A DNA stretch of 17,497 nt from a bacterium (GTDB lineage: Bacteria; Eremiobacterota; Eremiobacteria; Baltobacterales; Baltobacteraceae): contig JAJXXM010000123.1 in the NCBI GenBank assembly GCA_021781095.1, positions 1 through 17,497 on the forward strand. The letters run 5' to 3'. Of this stretch, positions 1-7,151 are shown in pieces. How positions within the stretch are numbered: the first letter of the stretch is position 1; each line of letters starts with the position of its first letter. A program made the position numbers and the translations under genes. The notes under the pieces were generated by a model. The model was given only the letters and a program-made list of their open reading frames with translations, made no database searches and had not been told where the DNA came from.

Positions 1-1
1 A

Positions 2-232
2 CACGCGATCGTCGACCCCGATTCTTGGGAATTGGTGGAAATGACGTGGCATTATCGCAACGGCGGAACGATATCCATGCGTCAGTGGTATCGACGCGAG
101 CACGGCTACGACGTCCTCGCCGAGCAGAGTGCGGAAATAAATTTTCGCGTGCGGGCGACCTCGCACGCGACCTACGGAACGTATCAGATGAACGTTCCGA
201 TCTCCAATACGGTCTTTACGGGGGGATCGTGA
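2..232 (+). CDS. C-terminal fragment of an unidentified, possibly exported protein
   Basis: This reading frame is open from the first bases of the window to a TGA at 230-232, giving 76 residues of a C-terminus whose start lies upstream. The segment is rich in aromatic and beta-strand-forming residues (for example WHYRNGG, SHATYGTYQ). Its alternating pattern recalls the last strands of LolA/LolB-like or other periplasmic beta-sheet proteins, but I cannot assign a family from this fragment. Codon usage (many codons ending in G or C) fits a real gene. The TGA overlaps the GTG start of the tetR gene by four bases (GTGA), which suggests the two are in one operon. The overlap also helps fix the tetR start. 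The function is unknown. Confidence 0.55.
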   Translation, partial: HAIVDPDSWELVEMTWHYRNGGTISMRQWYRREHGYDVLAEQSAEINFRVRATSHATYGTYQMNVPISNTVFTGGS

Positions 233-855
233 GTACGCATATCGCAACGAACCGCTCCGACGAGCGCCGCACGGCTGGAGCCGACGCGACGCGGGAGCGC
301 ATCCTTCACGCCGCACGAGAAGTCGTCGCCAGGAAGGGAAAGCGCGCCGCCACGACTCGCGAGATCGCCGAAGTCGCCGGCGTCAATGAAACCACGCTCT
401 TTCGACATTTCGGAACGAAGGAGAAGCTGCTCTTCGAACTCGTCGAGTATTGTTGCCCGAGTACCTCGATCGACGAATTTACCGTTTCGCTGCGCGGATC
501 GGTCGAGAGCGACCTTCTGACGATCGGCAGTTTTCTGATGGAGCGCCTTTGGAATATGCGCGACATGGTCCGTTGGTCGATGGTCGAGGACGATTACGAG
601 GCCAACGTGTACGGGTCGGCGACCTGGCGCCCCCAAAACGCGGTCCGGGAGGCCCTCGTCGCCTTTATGGCGTCGCGCGTCGAGCGCGGCGAACTCGTCG
701 GCAACCCCGAGGACCTCGCCGCTGTTTTCGGATCGATGATCTTCGCCCACGTGATGGGACGCCAGAAGTACCCCGGCGTTCGATTTTACGCAGATCAAGA
801 ATACGGCCTACGAACGTACATTCATATTTTTCTCAATGGATCGAGGAGCAAGTAA
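229..855 (+). CDS. TetR/AcrR-family transcriptional repressor of the adjacent efflux pump
   Basis: The product is 208 residues, a normal TetR length. The N-terminal helix-turn-helix spans about residues 20-68, with the typical pattern DATRERIL at 19-26, TTREIAEVAGV at 42-52 and TLFRHFGTKEKLL at 56-68. The C-terminal ligand and dimerisation domain (about 75-208) has no assignable ligand. The GTG start at 229 is chosen because a GGGGGA ribosome-binding site lies just upstream. It also overlaps the previous stop codon, and an earlier in-frame start would add about 68 residues unlike any TetR N-terminus. The stop overlaps the emrA start by one base (TAATG). A repressor next to a drug pump usually controls that pump and is relieved by a pump substrate; this is inferred here. 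Two adjacent cysteines (75-76) sit at the start of the ligand domain. Confidence 0.9.
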   Translation: MSTHIATNRSDERRTAGADATRERILHAAREVVARKGKRAATTREIAEVAGVNETTLFRHFGTKEKLLFELVEYCCPSTSIDEFTVSLRGSVESDLLTIGSFLMERLWNMRDMVRWSMVEDDYEANVYGSATWRPQNAVREALVAFMASRVERGELVGNPEDLAAVFGSMIFAHVMGRQKYPGVRFYADQEYGLRTYIHIFLNGSRSK

Positions 856-2090
856 TGGCAACGAATCTAGAAGAGCGTCCCGGAAGCACGAAGGATGAGG
901 CTGCGGACGATGCGGCTTCGAACCAGCCGCGCAAGCGTGTGATCTTCGGCGTGCTCGGGGCGATCCTCGCGATCGTCTTATTGATCATCGGTGGGAAATG
1001 GTACGCCTACGCGCGCGTTCACGCGGGCACCGAGGACGCGATGATCGATTCCGACGTCGTCGCCATTACGAGCAAAATCGGAGAGAAGATCGACGCAATT
1101 CCGGTTCAAACGAACCAATACGTTCGTAAGGGGCAACTGCTCGTCGTGCTCGATAATCGTGACGAGCGGCACCGCCTCGCCCAGGCCCAGGCGCAGTACG
1201 AACAAGCGCTCTCGACGCAAACGACGCTGGTAGAACAGAGTCGGGGCGGCGTGGCGCAGGCGCAGGCCGGCGTTGCCAGCGCGGTCGCTTCGGTCCCGCA
1301 AGCCGAGGCCGCCCTCGCCCAAGCGCAGGCGCAACTCTCGGCCGCGCTCGCCGAAGTTCCGGCAGCTGAGGCGAATTATTCGAAGGCCGCCGCCGACCTC
1401 GCACGCGCGCGCTCGTTGGTGCGCACCGGAGATGTCGCACGTGAGGAACTCGATTCGGCGCTCGCCGAAGAGGGAGCTGCGGCGGCACAGCTCGCATCGG
1501 CGAAAGCAAACGTCGGAGCGGCACGCGACGGCGTTCGCGCCGCTCGCGATCGCGTCGTTGCCGCACAGGCCGGAATCTCCGGCGCCCAGGGCGGCGTCAC
1601 GACCGCGCAAGGTAAACTCGCCCAGTCGAGCGACTCGAGCCAGGTGGTCTCCGCGCGTGCGGCGCTCGATCTCGCGAAACTCAACCTTCAATACACCCGT
1701 ATTTATTCGCCGATCGACGGCTACGTCGGCGAAAAGAGCGCCCAGATCGGCCAGACGGTCAGCGCGGGTATGAATTTGATGACCGTCATCCCCTCGAAAG
1801 ATATCTTCGTTACGGCGAACTATAAGGAGACCGCGGTCGGCGCGATCCACGTCGGGCAAGAGGCCGATATCTTCGTCGACGCCTATCCGGGGCACACGTT
1901 CCACGGGCACGTGATTTCGATCAACCCCGCATCGCAGAACACCTACGCGCTCATTCCGTCCCAGAATGCGACCGGGAACTTCGTCAAAGTGACCCAACGC
2001 ATTCCGGTGCGCATCTCCATCGACGATATGAATCCGAAGATGCCGTTGCGCCCGGGCATGAGCGTCGAAGCGGACGTAAAGGTTCGCTAG
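855..2090 (+). CDS. emrA: HlyD/EmrA-family membrane fusion protein (periplasmic adaptor)
   Basis: This 411-residue adaptor would bridge the inner-membrane exporter and the outer-membrane channel. It has a charged cytoplasmic N-terminus (about 1-28), one membrane segment (about 29-51), and a first half of the biotinyl-lipoyl-like domain (about 65-100). A long Ala/Gln-rich coiled-coil hairpin follows, with arms of about 101-187 and 196-282 and the turn at RTGDVAREELD. The second lipoyl half carries YSPIDGYVG (284-292). A beta-barrel region ends with NFVKVTQRIPVRI (375-387), a signature typical of EmrA-type adaptors, and PLRPGMSV near the C-terminus. The ATG start at 855 overlaps the tetR stop by one base, and the GAGGAGC stretch upstream serves as ribosome-binding site. 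The TAG stop overlaps the emrB GTG by one base. The pump partner and operon context support a multidrug-efflux role; the substrate is unknown. Confidence 0.93.
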   Translation: MATNLEERPGSTKDEAADDAASNQPRKRVIFGVLGAILAIVLLIIGGKWYAYARVHAGTEDAMIDSDVVAITSKIGEKIDAIPVQTNQYVRKGQLLVVLDNRDERHRLAQAQAQYEQALSTQTTLVEQSRGGVAQAQAGVASAVASVPQAEAALAQAQAQLSAALAEVPAAEANYSKAAADLARARSLVRTGDVAREELDSALAEEGAAAAQLASAKANVGAARDGVRAARDRVVAAQAGISGAQGGVTTAQGKLAQSSDSSQVVSARAALDLAKLNLQYTRIYSPIDGYVGEKSAQIGQTVSAGMNLMTVIPSKDIFVTANYKETAVGAIHVGQEADIFVDAYPGHTFHGHVISINPASQNTYALIPSQNATGNFVKVTQRIPVRISIDDMNPKMPLRPGMSVEADVKVR

Positions 2091-3637
2091 TGGCGGATTT
2101 GCGGCAGACAAGCGAGTCGCCGCTCGTCGAACACGGCTGGCGGCTCGCGGTGATTACCGTCGCGGTGATTACCGCGACGCTCTTGGAGATCGTCGATACG
2201 ACGATCGTCAATGTGGCGCTGCCGAATATTCAAGGCAATTTCGGCGTCGCCGTGGACCAAGGCGCGTGGATCGTCACCGGCTACATCATCGCCAACGTCA
2301 TCGTCATTCCCATAACGCCCTGGCTGCAGGGCCGCTTCGGGCGCCGCCAATATTTCACCGCATCGATCGTCATCTTCACGGTGGCCTCGCTGATGTGCGG
2401 ACTCGCCCCGTCCTTTAGCGCGTTGGTCTTTTGGCGAATCGTGCAGGGGCTCGGCGGAGGCGGATTGATTTCGACCTCGCAAGCGATCCTCCGCGATATA
2501 TTCGGCGTGCGCCAACAGGGGCGCGCTCAGGGAATTTTTGCGATGGGCGTGATCGTCGGCCCCGCGCTCGGGCCGGTCCTCGGCGGCTTCATCACCGATA
2601 ATTTTACCTGGCGCTGGGCGTTCTTCATCAATCTTCCGGTCGGCATCCTCGCAGCGACGCTAACGCTGCTCTACATGCGCAATCCCGCGAAACCGCGCGC
2701 GATGGCCCTCGACTGGTTCGGTTTGGCCTTGCTGGCATTGGGCCTGGGCTCGATGCAATACGTTCTCGATCAAGGGCAGCAATACGATTGGCTCAGCAAC
2801 GCGGCGATCCGTACCTTCGCGGGGCTCGCGGTCGTCGGCATCGTTGCATTCGTCCTTTGGACCTTGCGTTCGCGCACGCCGGTCGTGGATCTCCACGTAT
2901 TAAAGATTCGTCAGGTCGCCGTGGGAAGCGTGCTCGGAGCGGTGCTCGGGATTAGCCTCTACGGCTCCATTCTCGTTCTACCGCAGTACCTCCAAAATTC
3001 GCTCGGCTTTACGGCAACGCTCTCGGGGCTCACGATTCTCGTTCGCGCGCTCGCGGTGATGTTCTTTACTCCACTGACCGCCGCCCTCGCCGGGCGCGGT
3101 ATCGTCGACGTTCGCATATCGACCGGGATCGGGTTCGTACTCCTCGGCATTTCGAATTGGTTGTTGGCGGGGGTTACGACCCCGGAATCGCAATTTGGAA
3201 CGCTCGCCCTTTCTCTGATCATCAGCGGCATCGGCCTCTCGCAGATCTTCGTTCCGCTCTCGATCGCCGTGATCGGTGGCGTCGCCGATAAGGATGTGGC
3301 ATCGACCTCCGCGTTCTTCAACCTTTCGCGACAGGTCGGCGGAAGCGTCGCGACGGCGATTTTGGTAACGATTCTGGTTCGCGGCGTCACGTACCATCAG
3401 GCGCAGCTCGCCGGCGTCGAGACGCTCGGGCGCCCGGCGACCGCGCAATACCTTCAGCGCGAAGGCGGGCAGCGATCCGCCAAAGCCCTCATGCAACTCG
3501 AAAGCATGGTCGGTGCGCAGGCGCAGGTGCTTTCGTATGCCGATACCTCGCGCTGGGTCGCGATCATGACGATCGGGCTCGCTCCCCTCGTCCTTTTACT
3601 TAGAAAGCCGCGGGTCGCCGCGGTCGCAGTGGAATAG
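2090..3637 (+). CDS. emrB: DHA2-family MFS multidrug exporter (EmrB/QacA type, 14 helices)
   Basis: The 515-residue integral membrane protein is the proton-driven inner-membrane exporter of the pump. The first helix carries VDTTIVNVALP (35-45), the diagnostic start of DHA2 drug:H+ antiporters. The next loop holds MFS motif A as GRFGRRQ (81-87). Helix 5 contains the antiporter motif C (GVIVGPALGPVLGG, 153-166), followed by WRWAFFINLPVGI. The length and repeated hydrophobic segments through about residue 505 fit the 14-helix architecture. The GTG start at 2090 overlaps the emrA TAG by one base, which implies translational coupling. Five bases separate its stop from the start of the channel gene. 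Substrates cannot be read from sequence; EmrB relatives export hydrophobic drugs and uncouplers. Confidence 0.94.
   Translation: MADLRQTSESPLVEHGWRLAVITVAVITATLLEIVDTTIVNVALPNIQGNFGVAVDQGAWIVTGYIIANVIVIPITPWLQGRFGRRQYFTASIVIFTVASLMCGLAPSFSALVFWRIVQGLGGGGLISTSQAILRDIFGVRQQGRAQGIFAMGVIVGPALGPVLGGFITDNFTWRWAFFINLPVGILAATLTLLYMRNPAKPRAMALDWFGLALLALGLGSMQYVLDQGQQYDWLSNAAIRTFAGLAVVGIVAFVLWTLRSRTPVVDLHVLKIRQVAVGSVLGAVLGISLYGSILVLPQYLQNSLGFTATLSGLTILVRALAVMFFTPLTAALAGRGIVDVRISTGIGFVLLGISNWLLAGVTTPESQFGTLALSLIISGIGLSQIFVPLSIAVIGGVADKDVASTSAFFNLSRQVGGSVATAILVTILVRGVTYHQAQLAGVETLGRPATAQYLQREGGQRSAKALMQLESMVGAQAQVLSYADTSRWVAIMTIGLAPLVLLLRKPRVAAVAVE
2146..2176 (+). repeat. 15-base in-frame tandem repeat with internal dyad in emrB
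   Basis: Two adjacent 15-base units (2146-2160 and 2161-2175) differ only in their last base. They encode a repeated Ala-Val-Ile-Thr in the first transmembrane helix of the exporter. The second unit, with the next base, forms a perfect inverted repeat CGCGGT-GATT-ACCGCG (2161-2176). A coding explanation (simple hydrophobic repeat) is sufficient; a regulatory role is speculative. Confidence 0.5.
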
Positions 3638-3645
3638 GAGTTTTG

Positions 3646-5334
3646 ATGATGTTTCAGTTTCTGCGTCGTACCGCTATCGCCGGCATCGTCGTCGGTTTCT
3701 CGACGAATCCGCTTTTGGCGGCGGCCGGCCCGAAGAATGCGCCGGCGATTCCGGTGGTCGCGCGCGGCTATCGCGCACCGGAGCTCCCCAGCGTATCCTC
3801 GGAGATCGTCGGAATTACCGGGCAACCCTTCGTCGGGATCCGCCTTCACGATGCGATCGCGATGGCGTTACGCAAAAACACCGATCTCGCAATTGCGGGC
3901 GAAAACATGAAAATCGCCCGCTATGCGGTGGTCGCGGCAAAAGGCAATTTCGACCTCCGATTCCAGGTGGCGCCGTCGGTCGCGCACCTCACCGAGGCTC
4001 CGACGAACGCCTTTTTCGCGGGGCCGAACTTTAGCCCGATCGTCCAAAACCAGCAGAAACTCGGTGGAGCGGTGAGCGCGCTCTTGCCGGGCGGCCAGAG
4101 CGTGAGCGTCGGGCTCTCGCAGAGTAAGACGATCGACAATACGTTCATCAACGCGTTCGATCCGAGTTACGCGACCTCGCTGAACGTCGCTCTCGACCAA
4201 CCATTGCTGCGCGGGGCCGGAATGAATCCGGCAAAGGAGCAACTGCAACTCGCCGTCGTCGGCTCGCGCGCGGCACGTGCCCAAGCGCGGGCGCAAGCCG
4301 CAGCAACGATCGCATCGGTCGAGTCGACCTACTGGCAACTGGTCGCTGCGTGGCGAAGCGTCGCGATAGCGCAGAGCGCGCTGCGCGAGGCGAAGCTCCA
4401 AGAAGGCAGTGTCGACCGACTCGTCGCCCGCGGTGCCGCGGCACCGATCGAACGTACCGAAGCGCAATCGCAGGTCGAGAGTTTTCGCGCGACGCGCGAT
4501 AGCGCGCTCCAGCAGGTGGCGTCGTTACAGAATTCGTTAAAATCGCAGATCCTCAGCGAGAGCAGCGACCCCATTTGGTTGGCGAATCTCGTGCCGACCT
4601 CGCCGGCGCGCGCGTTGCCGAAGGTGGCGACGCTGAACGCACTGGTCGAGCGCGCCCTCCACGATCGTCCCGAGATCGCGCAGAGTGCGGCGGCGAGCGA
4701 TGAGGCCGCCATCGCGTTAGCGACGGCAAAGAACGGCGTCCTTCCGAAGATCGATCTCACGCTGGGATACCAGAGCAATGGCTTCGCCGGTATTCCAACC
4801 AACGTGAACCCGCTGGGCTCGGGGCCGGTCACTCCGGTGCCCGGGTATTTGGCCGGCTCGATGGCGCAGTCGTACCACAACCTCTGGGGCGGCCGATTTC
4901 CGGTCTACAACGCGCAAATCACGTATTCGACGACCTTCGGCCATCGCCGGTCGCACGCCGCCCTCGAAACGGCGCAAGCGAAGGCGCGCATTGCGGCGCT
5001 GCAATCGAAGGGCGTCGTCAACGAAATCGTTATCGAAAATCGAAACGCGTTGCAAGCGTACCGTTCGGCGCTCGCTCGCCTCGCGGCGACGCGTGCGGCG
5101 CGTATCGCCGCCCAGGCGGTCTATCAATCCGAGGTGCGCAAATACAAAAACGGCGCCTCGACGACCTTTCTCGTGTTACAGCGGCAGGTGCAACTCGAAC
5201 GGGCGCGCGGAGCCGAATTGCAGGCGCAGACCGATCTGAATATCGCCGTGGTCGAGATCGAACAGGCGAGCGGCACGATTCTTGCAAAAAATCACGTGCG
5301 GCTCGATGAGATCGGCTCGGGAGTCTCGCCGTGA
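3646..5334 (+). CDS. TolC-family outer-membrane efflux protein (OEP)
   Basis: The 562-residue protein is the outer-membrane channel of the pump. A signal peptide is visible at about 1-27: basic FLRRT, a hydrophobic core, then LLAAAG as a likely signal peptidase I site. There is no lipobox cysteine, so it is not a lipoprotein. Two outer-membrane-efflux repeats follow (about 65-290 and 325-550), dominated by long Ala/Gln/Arg-rich helices of the periplasmic tunnel, with the typical LDQPLLRGAG motif in the first repeat and PVYNAQITYS in the second. The ATG at 3646 is chosen because a TAGGAG ribosome-binding site (3635-3640) lies five bases upstream. A TTG at 3643 and an ATG at 3649 are alternatives. 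The SD overlaps the emrB stop codon. The protein shows that the organism has an outer membrane. Whether it also serves other transporters is unknown. Confidence 0.92.
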   Translation: MMFQFLRRTAIAGIVVGFSTNPLLAAAGPKNAPAIPVVARGYRAPELPSVSSEIVGITGQPFVGIRLHDAIAMALRKNTDLAIAGENMKIARYAVVAAKGNFDLRFQVAPSVAHLTEAPTNAFFAGPNFSPIVQNQQKLGGAVSALLPGGQSVSVGLSQSKTIDNTFINAFDPSYATSLNVALDQPLLRGAGMNPAKEQLQLAVVGSRAARAQARAQAAATIASVESTYWQLVAAWRSVAIAQSALREAKLQEGSVDRLVARGAAAPIERTEAQSQVESFRATRDSALQQVASLQNSLKSQILSESSDPIWLANLVPTSPARALPKVATLNALVERALHDRPEIAQSAAASDEAAIALATAKNGVLPKIDLTLGYQSNGFAGIPTNVNPLGSGPVTPVPGYLAGSMAQSYHNLWGGRFPVYNAQITYSTTFGHRRSHAALETAQAKARIAALQSKGVVNEIVIENRNALQAYRSALARLAATRAARIAAQAVYQSEVRKYKNGASTTFLVLQRQVQLERARGAELQAQTDLNIAVVEIEQASGTILAKNHVRLDEIGSGVSP

Positions 5335-5498
5335 TCGAGGCGGTCGGCGCTCGCCGTCGCATGAGTACGGCGATGCAGCGCAGCATCTCGGAACGCGTTG
5401 CCGTACTCTACGGGCGCGAGCTGGAGCAATGGAATCGGCGACGACCCGTCGAGTTGGTTCAGCCGAGAACGCTGCGGTCCACGAACCAGATCAGCTGA
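5331..5498 (+). CDS. possible small protein (55 aa), coupled to the channel gene
   Basis: A GTG at 5331 overlaps the TolC-family gene stop as GTGA, the same arrangement seen at tetR. It opens a 55-codon frame ending at TGA 5496-5498. The product would be basic and Arg-rich, without a membrane segment or recognisable motif. Against it: it runs 40 bases into the 3' end of the convergent pgl gene, it contains a 14-bp hairpin (5363-5408) that may be the real functional element, and it is short. Its ribosome-binding site is not convincing. I do not recognise a family. Confidence 0.27.
   Translation: MIEAVGARRRMSTAMQRSISERVAVLYGRELEQWNRRRPVELVQPRTLRSTNQIS
5363..5408 (+). terminator. stem-loop after the efflux operon (candidate 3'-end hairpin)
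   Basis: GAGTACGGC at 5363-5371 is perfectly complementary to GCCGTACTC at 5400-5408. The pairing continues inward for five more positions (GATGC with GCGTT, including two G-U wobbles), giving a stem of about 14 bp with an 18-base loop. The wobbles pair only in the + strand transcript, so the structure favours the efflux mRNA rather than the pgl mRNA. There is no U-run after the stem, so it is not a classical intrinsic terminator. It could be a 3'-end stability hairpin or a weak convergent-gene terminator. Confidence 0.4.
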
Positions 5499-6175
5499 CC
5501 ATCGCGTGGGGCGATTGCCGTGATGGGGTAGCGAACCGGATCGCCTTCCCCCTTCGATATCGCGGCGTAGGTCGGTGCCTTCTCGCTGCCGGCGAGGGCG
5601 ACGGCGATCGCGTGGGCTCCGTTGATCGCCGACGGCGTTAACGTGAGGCGCCACTGTCGCTTGCTCTCGGAGTAGACGGAGCGAACGAGCGCATCGTCGT
5701 CGGCGAAGGGATCGCTGCCGGGGAAAAGCGAGGCGGTATGTCCGTCGGGGCCCATCCCGAGGAGCACGAGGTCGAAGTGCGGCGTCGTACCGAAGCGCTC
5801 GCGAATCGACGCAGCATACTCGGCGGCTGCAACCGCCGGATCGGCTTCACCGCGCATCCGCAAAACTGCCGAGGCACGCAGCGGAACGTGTGCGAGCAGC
5901 GCCTCTCGAGCCATGCGATAGTTCGAGTCGGCATCGGTAGGAGCGACGCAGCGTTCGTCGCCGAAAAGAATGGTGACGCGCGTCCAATCGATGGCGTTTC
6001 GCCGGGGCGCGCGGGCGAGCAGTTCGTACGCCGCTCGCGGAGTCGTGCCTCCGGCGAGCACCAGCGATGCCGTTCCGCGATGGGCCTGGGCGTTGCCGAC
6101 GCTCTCCACCACGAAATCGGCGAGTCGCTCGGCGAGCGCATCGGGGCCGGACAAGACTTCGCGCGTCCCCGTCAT
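5459..6175 (-). CDS. pgl: 6-phosphogluconolactonase
   Basis: The enzyme hydrolyses 6-phosphoglucono-delta-lactone to 6-phosphogluconate, the second step of the oxidative pentose phosphate pathway. The 238-residue product has the usual length for the DevB/SOL-type lactonase. Motifs seen are LAGGTTP (40-46), the DERCVAPTDADSNY block (73-86) and GMGPDGHTASLFPG (140-153), which together define the family within the glucosamine-6-phosphate isomerase fold. The last motif distinguishes lactonases from NagB deaminases. The ATG start overlaps the opcA stop by four bases (ATGA), so it is the last, coupled gene of the operon. It directly follows zwf and opcA, in pathway order. Confidence 0.95.
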   Translation of the reverse strand: MTGTREVLSGPDALAERLADFVVESVGNAQAHRGTASLVLAGGTTPRAAYELLARAPRRNAIDWTRVTILFGDERCVAPTDADSNYRMAREALLAHVPLRASAVLRMRGEADPAVAAAEYAASIRERFGTTPHFDLVLLGMGPDGHTASLFPGSDPFADDDALVRSVYSESKRQWRLTLTPSAINGAHAIAVALAGSEKAPTYAAISKGEGDPVRYPITAIAPRDGQLIWFVDRSVLG

Positions 6176-7149
6176 AGCGCCGCACCCGCACCGAGTTGCG
6201 ACGCGACGATACCGAGAATTTCACGATAGTGCGGATCGATACGCCCCGAGAGTAGCGCCTTTTCCACGAGCGACATCGTGTCGAGTGGAACGAAGGGGAG
6301 CGAGGAGGTTTGCGTTCGTCCCGCGAGCCGGGCCGTGACGTGCGCGCAGTGGGCGGGTTCGTCGAAAGCGAACTCGTACGAGCACTCGGCACCTGCGACG
6401 CTGCAGCGTGCGACGCGGCGCACCTGCCCCGTACGGGTGAAACGGAACGCCTCCCCTTCGAACGAGCGATGGAGCACCCGCCCGAGCCACGCGCGCACGT
6501 AGATCGCCTCCGCGAACGACCCCGCATCGATTTCCAGCGATGCGATCGTCGTAAGAGTTTTGCGATGCGTCGCATCGTCAAAGAAACCGGCGAGGACTTC
6601 TTGGACGGGACGTATCCGGAGATAGGCGAGATCGATCGGCGGGCGCGAACCCAGGGCGTCGGCAAGATCGATGAGCTCCCGCAGATTCTCGAGGTCGCTC
6701 GAACTCCCCGATGAATCGACGATCGCCGGCACTGCGTACCGAGCGAGTTCCTCGAAGAGCTGCTCGACACCGATGGTCGATCCATTCCACCAAAGCACCT
6801 CGGGCACGTCGGGGATCGTCAGCGCGTCGAGGAGCGAACGGACGGTCTGCGGCGCGCAATCCACGATGCCGAAACGAACGATCTCGGATTGCGCTCCCCC
6901 GCCGATCTGCGGTTGTACCGATGCGGTCATCGGATCGCCGAGCGTCGTTCCATCGAGCAATATAATTCGCGTCGGGTATTTACTTGCAACCCCTTCGACG
7001 CGTTGGGCGACCCACTCTTCGCGTTCGGGTTCGTTGTTGAAGACGATGAGATTCATCATCGTCGTGCGCGCGACGCCATTCCCGCACCGCGCCTGGTCGA
7101 GCGATCGCTTGATCTCCGCTACGTTGACGATTGCGCCACTGCTCTCCAT
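6172..7149 (-). CDS. opcA: glucose-6-phosphate dehydrogenase assembly/activator protein OpcA
   Basis: The 325-residue protein matches the OpcA family, which in cyanobacteria and actinobacteria promotes oligomerisation and activity of Zwf. Recognisable family blocks are RTTMMNLIVFNNEP (28-41), the VPEVLWWNG segment (115-123), and the DLAYLRIRPVQEVLAGFFD region (173-191). The C-terminal part (about 205-325) holds the strands of the second domain. There are no membrane segments or signal peptide, so it should be cytoplasmic. It lies two bases downstream of the zwf stop, as expected for a dedicated partner. Five cysteines (22, 98, 249, 256, 268) are present; in cyanobacteria OpcA links Zwf to thioredoxin redox control. 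Whether that applies here is unknown. Confidence 0.92.
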   Translation of the reverse strand: MESSGAIVNVAEIKRSLDQARCGNGVARTTMMNLIVFNNEPEREEWVAQRVEGVASKYPTRIILLDGTTLGDPMTASVQPQIGGGAQSEIVRFGIVDCAPQTVRSLLDALTIPDVPEVLWWNGSTIGVEQLFEELARYAVPAIVDSSGSSSDLENLRELIDLADALGSRPPIDLAYLRIRPVQEVLAGFFDDATHRKTLTTIASLEIDAGSFAEAIYVRAWLGRVLHRSFEGEAFRFTRTGQVRRVARCSVAGAECSYEFAFDEPAHCAHVTARLAGRTQTSSLPFVPLDTMSLVEKALLSGRIDPHYREILGIVASQLGAGAAL

Positions 7150-7151
7150 GG

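Noticed and set aside
1190..1690. Repetitive GC-rich stretch that resembles DNA repeats
   Set aside because: The repetition follows from Ala/Gln heptads of the EmrA coiled-coil hairpin, not from a mobile or structural DNA repeat.
978..2111. A 377-codon minus-strand frame opposite emrA
   Set aside because: Low-complexity Arg/Gly/Leu-rich product mirroring the repetitive coiled-coil codons of emrA; no ribosome-binding site and no family.
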